Shown: positions 26,441-36,600, numbered from the stretch's first letter. The stretch is 64,000 nt of DNA from Vibrio lentus (GCF_002875945.1 NZ_MCZK01000155.1:1-64000); one strand, 5' to 3'. The notes: generated from the sequence alone by a model not told the origin. A program made the numbers and translations.

Positions 26441-26901
26441 TCGGCAGTGATCAGCAAGATCGCCAATGATACTAACGTCAAAGAGATGTGCTTGAATAAA
26501 GGCATGGAAAATAAAGAGTTAGATGCAAATTTGGAGTGCTTGGCTTATCAAAAGGTTAGAGATAATCGAGGTATAAGCTTAGTAAAAGCGATAGATAGTG
26601 ACTTGCGGGAAGTCAGGGTACAGGAAATAAAGTGGCCGCCAGTAAATCATTATTAGTGTAGGGCGTTCGCTGTACGGCCACAGGTCAGAGGGACCATTAT
26701 TCTGTGGTTCAAAGTAACGCATGAGTATAAAACTCGAATCGCGCTCCTGAACTCGTGGGCGCATAGTAGCGAGGCGATCTGAATTGATCCGTGAGAGAGA
26801 TCGCACTAACTATTAACAAATCAGCGTAGGACGCAAATTGAATGACGTTTTCCACGCTAGGTCACATTTGTAACAACACATTTATCAGAAGGCAGTAAGG
26901 C
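26441..26901. other. recC-recB spacer with two short frames and several hairpins
   Basis: This 461-base gap takes the place of ptrA in the E. coli order. A GTG-started 69-codon frame (26447-26656, plus strand) begins 6 bases after recC with an AGGA at acceptable distance. A 75-codon frame runs opposite (26579-26806) and has unusually many Trp, Tyr, Phe and Pro. I recognise neither. Hairpins CCACAG/CTGTGG with inner GGTC/GACC (about 26678-26708) and GCGATCT/AGATCGC (about 26774-26806) suggest either a folded RNA or a decayed gene. Confidence 0.45.
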
Positions 26902-29900
26902 ATGACGACCACAAGCAGTGTTCAGGTAATCGCTCCACAGACACTCGATACCATGACGTTTCCACTTCATGGCGCGCGTTTAATTGAAGCATCAGCGGGT
27001 ACTGGTAAAACATTCACCATTGCTGGCTTGTACTTGCGCCTACTGCTCGGGCATGGCACGACTGCACCGCAAGGCGATCTGACTGAAGCCACTCGACATC
27101 ATGAGCCGCTTACCGTAGACCAAATTTTGGTGGTGACCTTTACCGAAGCGGCAACGGCAGAGCTACGTGATCGTATTCGTGCTCGAATCCATGATGCGCG
27201 TATTGCGTTTGCTCGTGGACAAAGTGACGACCCAGTGATTGCTCCTTTGTTACAAGCCATCGAGGATCACGCGGGCGCAGCGAAAACACTGCTCAATGCG
27301 GAAAGGCAAATGGATGAAGCTGCGGTCTACACCATTCACGGCTTCTGTCAGCGCATGTTGACCCAAAATGCCTTTGAGTCTGGCAGTCGATTTGATAATG
27401 AATTTGTGACCGATGAAAGTCACCTGAAAGCGCAAGTGGTAGCCGACTATTGGCGTAAGCAGTTTTACCCGCTGCCAATTCAACTGGCGGGTGAAGTGCG
27501 AAATATTTGGGGTTCTCCCGCTTCGCTATTGGCTGACGTAAATCGCTACCTGACGGGTTCTCCACTAAAGCTAACCGTGGAAGCGATGTCGGGTGACTTG
27601 CAAGCTCTGCACGACCAAAACCTAGATAAAGTGAAGCAACTTAAGGCGTTGTGGTGCGAATCCGAAGCGGACTTTTTGGCTTTGATTTCAGGTTCAGATG
27701 TCAACAAACGCAGCTACACCAAAAAGTCTTTGCCTACTTGGTTAGAAGCCGTCACAGCATGGGCGAAGAGCGACACTCATGATTACCAGTTCCCAGACAA
27801 ATTAGAGAAGTTCTCACAAGCAACCCTAATTGAAAAAACACCCAAAGGCACCGCGCCTCAGCACGTAGTTTTCGAGGCTATTGAGAACTTCTTAAACTCC
27901 CCTGCAGATCTGAAAGCCCCATTGTTGGCACATGCGATTACTCATTGTCGAACTATGCTAGCCAAGGCGAAACAGCAGAAGCAGTGGTTATCATTTGATG
28001 ACTTGTTGACTCAGTTATCTGCGTCGATTGATGTCGATGAGCAATCCTTGCTGGTGGAAAGAATTCGCACCTTATACCCAGTGGCGATGATCGATGAATT
28101 CCAAGATACCGATCCGCTGCAATACAGTATTTTTAGCCGAATCTACCTAGATAACCCGCAATGCGGCCTGTTTATGATCGGTGACCCGAAGCAGGCTATC
28201 TATGGCTTCCGTGGCGCGGATATCTTTACCTATATCAAGGCGAGAAACCAAGTTAGTGCTCACTACACTTTAGGGACTAACTGGCGTTCAAGTGCTGATA
28301 TGGTCAGCGCGGTAAACCAAGTGTTTATGAATTCGGACAGTCCGTTTATCTACGACCAAGACATTCCATTTTTGCCCGTTGCTGCCAGCCCATCGGCCGA
28401 TAAACGCCAGTGGGTAATGAACGGAGAAACTCAGCACGCGCTCACATTTTGGCTGCAAGAGGCGGAAGACAAGCCCTTACCTAAAGGCGAATATCACAAG
28501 GCGATGGCTGAGGCGACTGCGAGTCAAATTCAAACCATTCTGACCGCCTCTCAAAACCAACAAGCCTATTTTGATAACGGTAAAAAACAACATGCCGTGA
28601 ATGCGGGTGATATTGCTGTCTTGGTTCGAACCGGTAGTGAAGGGCGTCTAATTAAGAATGCGTTGTCGGAACAAGGCATTGCGAGTGTGTACTTATCGAA
28701 CCGAGACAGTGTGTTTACCAGCTTGGTCGCGCAAGATATTCAACGCCTACTTCAAGCGGTGCTCACGCCTGAAAACGACCGTGCATTGCGCGCGAGTTTG
28801 GCCTCAGAGTTATTTGCTCTGGATGCGGCTTCATTGGACGAACTCAACAACGATGAAGTGGTGTGGGAAAACGTCGTTAACGAATTTCGAGAATACCGTA
28901 AGTTATGGCTACAGCGCGGCGTGTTACCAATGTTGCGCAGCGTGATCAGTAAAAGACATCTCGCGGAACGCTTACTGGAAGAAGAAAATGGTGAGCGCTC
29001 ACTCACTGATTTGATGCACATTGGCGAATTGTTGCAACAAGCAAGACAAGAGCTCGACAGCGACTATGGCTTACTGCGTTGGTTGGAAGAAGCGATTTCC
29101 GATGCTCAAAATGGTTTAGGTGGCAGTGAAGACGACATTCAACGCCTTGAATCAGAAAGAAACTTGGTTCAAATCGTTACCATTCATAAGTCGAAAGGCT
29201 TGGAATATGACCTAGTATTTTTGCCGTTCGTGGCAAGCTATCGTGAAGCGAGCGAAGGTAAATTCTACGACCATGACTCAGATAGCACGGTACTTGATAT
29301 TACGGGCAGTGATAGTGCTTTAGCACAAGCGGATAAAGAGCGACTGGCGGAAGACTTGCGCTTAATTTATGTAGCGCTGACTCGTGCGGTTTATGGCTGT
29401 TTTATTGGTATGGCTCCTTTACGTAAAGGGCGCTCAACCAAAGAACCGACCGGTGTTCATTTGAGTGCGATGGGCTACTTGGTTCAAAACGGACAAGAGC
29501 AGGGTATTGCTGAGTTGAATCAAGCTTTGTCAGCGATTGAGGGTAAGAATTCAAGCGTATTACTGTCTGAAACTCCGACTGCTCATGAGCACGTTTTTGT
29601 ACAGACAGAGCAAGTGAGTGAAGACTTACATGCTAGTGAACTGAAGGCTTCAATTGACCGAGCTTGGCGAATCACCAGTTACTCGGGGTTAGTAAAACAA
29701 GGCAGTCACGGCGCGAGCCATGATGCGACAATTGAGGTGTCAGGTTTTGATATTGACTCGGCTGATGAACAAGACGAGTCGGAACTGATTGAACCTGAAC
29801 GTTCTATATTCACGTTCCCTCGTGGTGCTCGCCCGGGTACTTTCTTACACACCTTATTTGAGGATGTTGAATTTACCGAGTCAGCAACCAGCGAACATAA

Positions 29901-30576
29901 CACGCAAGTAATCACTCACTTATTAGAGTCAGAACAATACGAACTAGAGTGGTTACCTGTGCTTCAGCAACTGGTCTATACGGTGCTTAACACCGCATTA
30001 GATGGTAAAAACCTAAAGCTAAGCGAGAAAGACTCGACTCAACGATTAGTCGAGATGGAGTTCTTGTTGCCGATCGAAGTGTTGGCCGCGTCGGAGCTCA
30101 ATCAGACCATTCAATATCATGACCCCTTGTCGGCCAAAGCGGGCGACCTAGGCTTCCAAACAGTACAAGGCATGCTGAAAGGCTTCATCGATTTAGTGTT
30201 TGAGCATCAAGGTAAATACTATGTACTCGACTGGAAATCGAACCATCTAGGTGATGACGTTGCCGTCTACCATGGTGAGGCATTGAAATCGGCGATGGCC
30301 GACCACCGTTATGATCTGCAATATCAAATCTACGCGTTGGCTCTGCATCGCTTCTTACGTAGCCGCGTTGCGAATTACAGCTACGAACAACATTTCGGTG
30401 GGGTTTATTACTTGTTCTTACGAGGAATGGACGGCCAATCTCAACAAGGTATTTTCTCGGCGAAACCAACACTGGCTTTGCTCGATGAAATGGATCAATT
30501 GATTGACGGTAAAGTGATAGACAGACGTTCAGCACAATTGAATGACAATGAAACTGGACAGATGGGGCTTCTATAA
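26902..30576 (+). CDS. recB: Exodeoxyribonuclease V beta subunit RecB
   Basis: RecB is the 3'-5' helicase and nuclease subunit of RecBCD. The 1224-aa product has Walker A EASAGTGKTFTI (about 30-41), motif II MIDEFQDTDPLQYSIF (about 395), motif III/IV GDPKQAIYGFRGADIFTY, and motifs V/VI TIHKSKGLEYDLVFLPF and EDLRLIYVALTRA. The C-terminal nuclease domain carries GFIDLVFEHQGKYYVLDWKSNH; the Asp...DWK residues are the catalytic metal site. The stop overlaps the recD start (TAATG), so the two are translationally coupled. Confidence 0.98.
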   Translation: MTTTSSVQVIAPQTLDTMTFPLHGARLIEASAGTGKTFTIAGLYLRLLLGHGTTAPQGDLTEATRHHEPLTVDQILVVTFTEAATAELRDRIRARIHDARIAFARGQSDDPVIAPLLQAIEDHAGAAKTLLNAERQMDEAAVYTIHGFCQRMLTQNAFESGSRFDNEFVTDESHLKAQVVADYWRKQFYPLPIQLAGEVRNIWGSPASLLADVNRYLTGSPLKLTVEAMSGDLQALHDQNLDKVKQLKALWCESEADFLALISGSDVNKRSYTKKSLPTWLEAVTAWAKSDTHDYQFPDKLEKFSQATLIEKTPKGTAPQHVVFEAIENFLNSPADLKAPLLAHAITHCRTMLAKAKQQKQWLSFDDLLTQLSASIDVDEQSLLVERIRTLYPVAMIDEFQDTDPLQYSIFSRIYLDNPQCGLFMIGDPKQAIYGFRGADIFTYIKARNQVSAHYTLGTNWRSSADMVSAVNQVFMNSDSPFIYDQDIPFLPVAASPSADKRQWVMNGETQHALTFWLQEAEDKPLPKGEYHKAMAEATASQIQTILTASQNQQAYFDNGKKQHAVNAGDIAVLVRTGSEGRLIKNALSEQGIASVYLSNRDSVFTSLVAQDIQRLLQAVLTPENDRALRASLASELFALDAASLDELNNDEVVWENVVNEFREYRKLWLQRGVLPMLRSVISKRHLAERLLEEENGERSLTDLMHIGELLQQARQELDSDYGLLRWLEEAISDAQNGLGGSEDDIQRLESERNLVQIVTIHKSKGLEYDLVFLPFVASYREASEGKFYDHDSDSTVLDITGSDSALAQADKERLAEDLRLIYVALTRAVYGCFIGMAPLRKGRSTKEPTGVHLSAMGYLVQNGQEQGIAELNQALSAIEGKNSSVLLSETPTAHEHVFVQTEQVSEDLHASELKASIDRAWRITSYSGLVKQGSHGASHDATIEVSGFDIDSADEQDESELIEPERSIFTFPRGARPGTFLHTLFEDVEFTESATSEHNTQVITHLLESEQYELEWLPVLQQLVYTVLNTALDGKNLKLSEKDSTQRLVEMEFLLPIEVLAASELNQTIQYHDPLSAKAGDLGFQTVQGMLKGFIDLVFEHQGKYYVLDWKSNHLGDDVAVYHGEALKSAMADHRYDLQYQIYALALHRFLRSRVANYSYEQHFGGVYYLFLRGMDGQSQQGIFSAKPTLALLDEMDQLIDGKVIDRRSAQLNDNETGQMGLL

Positions 30577-32801
30577 TGACAACAACGACCACTAATACCA
30601 GCATAGAGACAGCGAATTCTGTTAAGCCAGTTTCACTTATCCCTGAGCAGCTCATGGATGTATTAAAGTTCCTCGCCGATAAGGGCTCAATCCGTCAACT
30701 GGATTATCAGTTTGCCCGTTTTATTGCTCAGCAAGCCACAAGTAACTCTCAAGAGATCGGCTTTCTCGCTGGAGTGGTGAGCCATGAACTAGGCAAGGGA
30801 CATATTTGTACCCAGCTTATACAAGCTCAAACGGCAGGCCCTGAACTAACGACAGATCTAGCCCAGCTGCTCGGTTTGTACGGTGAAACGGCACTGCAAT
30901 TGAATCAAAAGTTGTTGGGGATTGATTGGGGGACTGTTCTGCAATCATCTAACCTCGTTGGCACAACCAATGACTGCGTTAAGCCGCTGATGTTTGATGG
31001 ACAGCGTGTCTACTTACAACGCTATTGGAACTACGAAGTTGTGTTGGCTGAAACGTTAAACCGTTTAAGTAAGCCAGTCGAGTTCAACACTGAGCAGAAA
31101 AAGTCGCTGACAGAAACGTTGAATCAATTATTCGCACGCAGTTATCACTTCCTGTTTAATGCATTAGCCAAGGCTGAAGCAAACCAACAAGCCTCTCAGG
31201 TGCTGCGTCAGCAGTTAGTGTGTGACCATCTAGATATAGTGAATGAACAGGCTTTAGATTGGGGTTCTATCGATCAAGCGATTGTTCAAGCCAAACAAGT
31301 GACTGATTTAGATATGCTGGATAGTCTAGTGCCGTTATCTGTCTGTTTGAACTGGCAAAAAGTAGCGGCAGCGGTGGCGTTAAGTCGTCGCTTCGCAGTG
31401 ATTTCTGGTGGGCCGGGTACCGGTAAAACGACCACGGTAACTAAGTTGTTGTCGGCTATGGTCGAGCAATCACTCAGCCAAGGTAAAACACCGACGATCA
31501 AGCTGGTGGCACCGACAGGTAAAGCGGCGGCGCGTTTAACTGAGTCGATTGGTAAAGCGATAGAACAACTTCCACTAGCTCCTGACGTAAAGGCCAACAT
31601 ACCGACGGAATCGAGTACTTTGCACAGACTACTCGGTGCTATTCCTAATCGAGCAGAGTTTAGACACAACCGACGTAATCCACTTCACCTTGATATCTTG
31701 GTGGTGGACGAAGCATCGATGGTCGACTTATCCATGATGTATAAGCTGGTGGATGCACTCCCTGAACACGCAAGGCTTATTTTGCTTGGGGATAAAGATC
31801 AGCTCGCTTCAGTCGAGGCTGGTGCCGTGTTGGGTGATATCTGCTCATTTAATTCAACAGGCTACAGTACAGCGCAAGGTAACTTGATTGCGGAAATGAC
31901 AGGCTTTGACGCGATAGCTAAGCCCAGACAGGTCAAAGCTGGATCGGTTAACCCTCCTGCGATTGCAGATAGCTTGTGTATGCTGCAGAAGAGTTACCGT
32001 TTTGATGCGCGTTCAGGTATCGGACAGTTGGCAAAAGCGATCAATAACGGTTCTGCGAATCAAGTAGATCAAGTGTTTGCGAAAGGGTTTGAGGATATCG
32101 AAAATCATCCCTTGTCGAGTGACAGCTATAACTTGATGTTGCGTACTTTAGTCAATGAGTATGGTGCGTATCTGAACCGAATGAATGTACCTTTAGAAGA
32201 ATTAGAAACTCAAGAAGCGAGAGCTAAATCGGTGCTCGACTTGTTCAGCCAATGTCGATTGCTGTGTTCCATTCGTGAAGGTGACTTTGGTGTTAAAGGC
32301 CTCAACCACAGAATCGAAAGGGCGCTTGCCGCAAGACGCTTGGTGAATCCGCACAACGATGAATTGTGGTATCACGGGCGACCAGTAATGGTAACGCGCA
32401 ATGATCATGGCTTGGGCTTATACAATGGTGATATTGGTATTTGTATGCTTGAGGCTGATGCAAGTAGCTCTTCTTCAACTGAAGATAACTCTGCACCTCG
32501 ATTGAAAGTGTACTTTGAATTGCCCGATGGCAGTGTAAAAGCCGTACTACCAAGCCGAGTGCCTGATCATGAAACCGCTTTTGCGATGACGATACACAAA
32601 TCTCAGGGTAGTGAATTTGATCTGACTTTGATGATCTTACCGCCAGATTTTAGCCCGATTCTAACGCGAGAGCTTATCTATACGGGTATTACGCGTGCCA
32701 AGAAGCGACTGATGATGTTCAGTGATACCAACGTATTGAAGCGTGGTATTAAGGTGAAAACAGAGCGAGTCAGTGGTTTAGGCAGTCGCTTAACCAGCTA
32801 A
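30576..32801 (+). CDS. recD: Exodeoxyribonuclease V alpha subunit RecD
   Basis: RecD is the 5'-3' superfamily 1B helicase of RecBCD. The 741-aa product has Walker A SGGPGTGKTTTV (about 279), VVDEASMVDLSMMYKL (motif II, about 376), LLGDKDQLASVEAGAVLGDI (motif III) and the C-terminal UvrD-like end with AMTIHKSQGSEFD and YTGITRAKKRL. It is somewhat longer than E. coli RecD (608 aa), with an extended N-terminus and an insertion around residues 430-465. It overlaps recB by one base. No clear terminator follows at once, and a stem at 32871-32894 lacks a T tract. Confidence 0.97.
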   Translation: MTTTTTNTSIETANSVKPVSLIPEQLMDVLKFLADKGSIRQLDYQFARFIAQQATSNSQEIGFLAGVVSHELGKGHICTQLIQAQTAGPELTTDLAQLLGLYGETALQLNQKLLGIDWGTVLQSSNLVGTTNDCVKPLMFDGQRVYLQRYWNYEVVLAETLNRLSKPVEFNTEQKKSLTETLNQLFARSYHFLFNALAKAEANQQASQVLRQQLVCDHLDIVNEQALDWGSIDQAIVQAKQVTDLDMLDSLVPLSVCLNWQKVAAAVALSRRFAVISGGPGTGKTTTVTKLLSAMVEQSLSQGKTPTIKLVAPTGKAAARLTESIGKAIEQLPLAPDVKANIPTESSTLHRLLGAIPNRAEFRHNRRNPLHLDILVVDEASMVDLSMMYKLVDALPEHARLILLGDKDQLASVEAGAVLGDICSFNSTGYSTAQGNLIAEMTGFDAIAKPRQVKAGSVNPPAIADSLCMLQKSYRFDARSGIGQLAKAINNGSANQVDQVFAKGFEDIENHPLSSDSYNLMLRTLVNEYGAYLNRMNVPLEELETQEARAKSVLDLFSQCRLLCSIREGDFGVKGLNHRIERALAARRLVNPHNDELWYHGRPVMVTRNDHGLGLYNGDIGICMLEADASSSSSTEDNSAPRLKVYFELPDGSVKAVLPSRVPDHETAFAMTIHKSQGSEFDLTLMILPPDFSPILTRELIYTGITRAKKRLMMFSDTNVLKRGIKVKTERVSGLGSRLTS

Positions 32802-32870
32802 TAGCCAGTGGTTTTAGCGAAGGCGTAGTTGGAAGTAAAACGACGAAATAGCAGGGTAGAGTGTATACAC

Positions 32871-32894
32871 AAAGCAACCATCCCTGGTTGCTTT
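32871..32894. terminator. Weak stem-loop after recD / after the small minus-strand frame
   Basis: AAAGCAACC (32871-32879) pairs with GGTTGCTTT (32886-32894). There is no T run on either strand, so it may act as an RNA 3' stabiliser rather than an intrinsic terminator. Confidence 0.4.
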
Positions 32895-32902
32895 GAACGT
32901 TA

Positions 32903-33094
32903 TTAGGAATCAGAGCCTAAAAACGCTCGAGTAAACGATATATGGTTTATCTTGTACTTTGCTTGGCAATTCAAAATAAACTCTTTTAGGTTCTCGCTAA
33001 CAGGGAACACGCAGTGTACGTCTAGCCCTTCTAAGAATTGGTTATCAGCCATATCCCAAAAACTTTGCAGCGAGTTACAAACAATGGTTCTCAT
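32903..33094 (-). CDS. Possible small protein (63 aa), function unknown
   Basis: A minus-strand frame encodes 63 residues from ATG 33094, beginning MRTIVCNSLQSFWDMADNQF. The frame can extend to 33187 (94 aa) through a Ser-rich segment. Residue composition (Trp, Phe, Cys, a balanced charge pattern) looks protein-like from the internal ATG onward. Neither start has a strong Shine-Dalgarno. I do not recognise the family. It stands alone between recD and argA, and its upstream region contains a strong palindrome (33184-33217). Confidence 0.4.
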   Translation of the reverse strand: MRTIVCNSLQSFWDMADNQFLEGLDVHCVFPVSENLKEFILNCQAKYKINHISFTRAFLGSDS

Positions 33095-33375
33095 ATCAAT
33101 GTTGCTCTTTTTGCTGTTTATACTAACGGCAGAGCTACTGCTAGCGTGCTGACCGTTAACGGGTATAGCAATCCGTGCAGTTACCATCTCAAGAAGTCGA
33201 TATGACTATCGAGATGGCAATTCCTATAAAAACATTTGTTAATATTATTAAAGCGCTTAAATTCTATACAATTATTCGTGTGAGTGAAAGTGCATACTTA
33301 ATAAATCTCATATAGAAAACGATTACATTTGCAATTATTTTCCTTTTGAAGTGAGATTTTAGTCCAAAACTTTAT

Positions 33376-34713
33376 TTACACATTTAACGCTAAGATCTTT
33401 GAGTTTCTCTGATAGTTGTATAGACCCTGTTTTTCCATCGGTAGTTCATCTACACCGATCTCGTAAAAACCCTGTTCACGGAACCAATGAAGGCTATGTG
33501 TGGTAAGAACAAAGATCTGGTCGATGTCACGCGATTTGGATTGATGACGCATGTAATCCAGCAGTAATTGCCCACGGTTTCCATCGCGGTAGTCAGGGTG
33601 GATAGCAACACATGCCATCTCTGCCATGTGATCTTCGGGGTAAGCATATAATGCAGCGCAGCCAATAATCAGACCGTCTTTTTCAATGATGGTAAAACGA
33701 TGGACTTCTTGTTCTAACTGTTCTCTTGAGCGACGAACAAGAATACCTTGTTCTTCAAGCGGGCGAATAAGATCAAAGATACCACCGATGTCATCAATCT
33801 GAGCTTGTCTAACTTGCTCGGCACTTGCCATGACTACTTGGGTTCCAATACCATCGAAAGAGAACAGCTCTTGGATCAGTGCGCCATCGACTTTGTAGCT
33901 GATTAAGTGACAACGAGGCACACCAGCACGACAAGCAGAGATTGCACCTTTCAAGAATCGAAGTGTTCCTGTGCTCATGTCTTCAGCTGGGTCTTGAGAT
34001 TGAGTTAAGCGTTCTAGAATTTGTTTTGCGTCTGTGGGGAAAAGTTCGGCGAGTACATTACCGTTTTGATCCGTTACCCCTTGCTCCGAGCAAAAGCCAA
34101 TCAACTTATCGGCCTTCAAACGAATGGCCACTTGAGTTGCGACTTCTTCAGAAAGCAGGTTAAAGCTTTCTCCTGTTACCGAGCTGGCAATAGGGCCAAG
34201 CAGGACGATGGAGCCTTGGTCGAGTGTGCGATTAATCCCTTCTATATCAATTCGACGAATGCGCCCGCTGTGGCAGTAATCCGTACCATCATCGACACCT
34301 AGTGGCTGAGCGGTAATAAAGTTGCCACTCATCACATTGAGTTGAGTGCCTGCCATTGGGGTGTTGTTCAGGCTCATTGAGAGTCGAGCTGTGATGGCGA
34401 GTTGTAATTGGCCAGCAGCCTGCATCGCAACACCTAGGGAATACTCATCGGTGACTCTAATATTCTTGTGATAAGGCGTATGACAATCTTGTTTTGCTAA
34501 CAGTTGGTTGATCTGCGGTCTTGCCCCATGAACAAGAACAATCTTGACCCCAAGGCTGTGGAGTAGGGCAATATCACTAATAATGTTGCCAAAGTTTCTA
34601 TCGGCAACGGCTTCGCCTCCCAGCATAATTACCATGGTTTTGCCACGGTGAGCATTTACGTAAGGGGTTGATTGTCTGAAACCTTTTACTAGCGCTGTAC
34701 TTCTTAATTTCAC
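33376..34713 (-). CDS. argA: N-acetylglutamate synthase (amino-acid N-acetyltransferase)
   Basis: ArgA makes N-acetylglutamate, the first step of arginine synthesis. The 445-aa product has an N-terminal amino-acid-kinase-like domain (about 1-285; MVIMLGGEAVADRNF, VLVHGARPQI, YHKNIRVTDEYSLG) that binds the feedback inhibitor arginine. A GNAT acetyltransferase domain follows (about 295-440; EMACVAIHPDYRDGNRGQLLL). GTG 34713 gives MKLRSTALVKGFRQSTPYVN, aligned with E. coli. Two ARG boxes lie immediately upstream. It is monocistronic and divergent from the DUF2850 gene. Confidence 0.96.
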   Translation of the reverse strand: MKLRSTALVKGFRQSTPYVNAHRGKTMVIMLGGEAVADRNFGNIISDIALLHSLGVKIVLVHGARPQINQLLAKQDCHTPYHKNIRVTDEYSLGVAMQAAGQLQLAITARLSMSLNNTPMAGTQLNVMSGNFITAQPLGVDDGTDYCHSGRIRRIDIEGINRTLDQGSIVLLGPIASSVTGESFNLLSEEVATQVAIRLKADKLIGFCSEQGVTDQNGNVLAELFPTDAKQILERLTQSQDPAEDMSTGTLRFLKGAISACRAGVPRCHLISYKVDGALIQELFSFDGIGTQVVMASAEQVRQAQIDDIGGIFDLIRPLEEQGILVRRSREQLEQEVHRFTIIEKDGLIIGCAALYAYPEDHMAEMACVAIHPDYRDGNRGQLLLDYMRHQSKSRDIDQIFVLTTHSLHWFREQGFYEIGVDELPMEKQGLYNYQRNSKILALNV

Positions 34714-34727
34714 AGAACAAGTCCATT

Positions 34728-34766
34728 TGTGTTTATTTATTCGTTAATTTAGCATTTAAATTCAAA
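34728..34766 (-). promoter_or_regulatory. Tandem ARG boxes (ArgR operator) upstream of argA
   Basis: Two 18-bp boxes, 34728-34745 (TGTGTTTATTTATTCGTT) and 34749-34766 (TTAGCATTTAAATTCAAA), are separated by 3 bp, the spacing used by hexameric ArgR. They match TNTGAATWWWWATTCANW at about 15 and 16 of 18 positions. Arginine repression of argA is therefore likely. Confidence 0.85.
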
Positions 34767-34860
34767 AGTAAACAACATATTTTTGGAATAAAGCGCAAAC
34801 TATTCTCATCTAGGGTTCATTATATAAACTGTCTCAGTGTAGAATGCGCATAGCATCTTT

Positions 34861-35349
34861 ATGAGTAGTCACCGAATGCAACAAGCTCCAGCAAGAAAGA
34901 ACAAGATCGATGAGATAACCAAAGGCCTCTACACTGAAGCTGAGCAGCGCAACCAATCTAAATTGAAGCGTAAGATCATTGAACGCAGCCTAATGGCATT
35001 AGCTATGATCGGAACGTTTGCGGTCGTGTCTCTTTTTGGTGATGTTATTAATCGAGTACAAGATGCGGCAACACCCGATCACTTGCTGTATGGCACTTGG
35101 GTCGAGCAAGATGTCGCTCATTATGCGACAGATGAATTTGTGCTTAATGCCAACGGTGTCTCAGTCGGTGGTTCAGTCATTTCGACTAACTTTGAGTTTG
35201 ATGGTAACTACTTTGAATACAAGGCGGGGGATAAAACGTATCGCTTCCGCATGACCAAATCTGATCATACAGAAATGGTGCTCGATTCTGATGGGCACTA
35301 CAACCCAGTCTTTCGCCTTAAAGGCTATATCGATAATTCCGTTCGATAG
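34861..35349 (+). CDS. DUF2850-domain membrane protein
   Basis: This 162-aa protein has a basic cytoplasmic N-terminus (about 1-40), one membrane segment (about 43-62, SLMALAMIGTFAVVSLFG) and a periplasmic beta-rich domain (about 75-160; LLYGTWVEQDV, YRFRMTKSD, PVFRLKGY). This pattern matches DUF2850, a family restricted to Vibrionaceae and relatives, with no known function. It is divergent from argA and followed by mltA. ATG 34861 has no strong Shine-Dalgarno. Confidence 0.8.
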   Translation: MSSHRMQQAPARKNKIDEITKGLYTEAEQRNQSKLKRKIIERSLMALAMIGTFAVVSLFGDVINRVQDAATPDHLLYGTWVEQDVAHYATDEFVLNANGVSVGGSVISTNFEFDGNYFEYKAGDKTYRFRMTKSDHTEMVLDSDGHYNPVFRLKGYIDNSVR

Positions 35350-35439
35350 GTTATCTTACTGTAAACTCTTACAATCTAAGATTGTGTTATCTGACCGTTT
35401 TTGTCATCCTCGATGCATAGAATTTTTAGGATGACTCTT

Positions 35440-36543
35440 GTGATTAAAAAATGGCTTCCCCTTGTTGCCGCCTCTTTACTATTTGGCTGTGCTCAACCCA
35501 CCGATCGTGCTCAACAACACCTTGATGATGAATTTCCCCGTGCCTTAAATAAGGTCGATCAGGTTGAATCCAATAAACCAAGAGACTACACCGCATTTTC
35601 AGAACAAGCTGAGATGGTGGTTTCTAAATCCCCTTCAATGGCAAAAATCTATGAGCCGCTTTATCAGCAACTTAACGAGTGGGCGATGCAAAGTGGTGAT
35701 CCGAGCGAGCTAGCCAACTTTGGTGTTCAAACCGCGCAACTTGGTGGTGGCGATAAGCAAGGCAATGTTTTGTTCACGGGCTACTTTTCTCCTGTGATGG
35801 AACTGCGCCACGAAGCGAATGAAGAATACCGATTCCCTGTTTATGGGCTTCCTGATTGTGATAAAGATTGTCCGACTCGTGAAGAGATCTACAACGGTGC
35901 ATTAGAAGGCCAAGGTCTTGAATTAGGTTACGCTGCAAATCGTATCGACCCGTTTATGATGGAAGTGCAGGGCAGTGGCTTTGTCCATTTTGGTGACGAC
36001 GATACGCTTAAATATTTCGCGTATGCGGGTAAGAACAACAAAGCTTACGTGAGCATTGGCCGTGTTTTGATTGACCGAGGCTTAGTTCCACGCGAAAAAA
36101 TGTCTTTGAAAGCCATCAAAGAATGGGTAATGGCAAATGAGCCTTCCGTGGTAAAAGAGCTACTTGAGCAAAACCCTTCTTTTGTTTTCTTTAGTTCTAG
36201 AGAAGATTTATCGGTAATGGGTAGCGCAGGCATTCCATTGCTACCAATGGCCGCTGTAGCGGGTGATCGCTCTATCTTACCAATGGGAACTCCGATTCTT
36301 GCAGAGGTACCACTATTAAATGCTGACGGTACTTGGAGCGGTGCACACCAACTAAGACTGTTACTAGTTTTAGATACCGGTGGCGCGGTTAAGCAGAACC
36401 ACTTGGATCTCTACCACGGCATGGGGCCAAGAGCAGGTACTGAAGCGGGTCATTACAAGCATTTTGGTCGAGTGTGGAAGCTTGGTTTAGATGGCAGCGC
36501 AACCGAAGCACCTTGGGCTTTACCTCCTGAGAAGGTCGAGTAA
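35440..36543 (+). CDS. mltA: Membrane-bound lytic murein transglycosylase A
   Basis: MltA is an outer-membrane lipoprotein that cleaves peptidoglycan glycan strands. I start at GTG 35440 (MIKKWLPLVAASLLFGC), since AGGATG lies 8-9 bases upstream. The longer frame from 35401 would bury the signal peptide. The product is 367 aa. The lipobox is LFGC (Cys17). The double-psi barrel core includes VLFTGYFSPVMELR, VQGSGFVHFGDDD and, near the C-terminus, LVLDTGGAVKQNHLDLYHG, which holds the catalytic Asp region. A terminator follows at 36601. Confidence 0.93.
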   Translation: MIKKWLPLVAASLLFGCAQPTDRAQQHLDDEFPRALNKVDQVESNKPRDYTAFSEQAEMVVSKSPSMAKIYEPLYQQLNEWAMQSGDPSELANFGVQTAQLGGGDKQGNVLFTGYFSPVMELRHEANEEYRFPVYGLPDCDKDCPTREEIYNGALEGQGLELGYAANRIDPFMMEVQGSGFVHFGDDDTLKYFAYAGKNNKAYVSIGRVLIDRGLVPREKMSLKAIKEWVMANEPSVVKELLEQNPSFVFFSSREDLSVMGSAGIPLLPMAAVAGDRSILPMGTPILAEVPLLNADGTWSGAHQLRLLLVLDTGGAVKQNHLDLYHGMGPRAGTEAGHYKHFGRVWKLGLDGSATEAPWALPPEKVE

Positions 36544-36600
36544 ACGACCATAAAATTGGGCATTGAAAGCGAATCGCTAATCCCCTAGACTTTTTATTCA

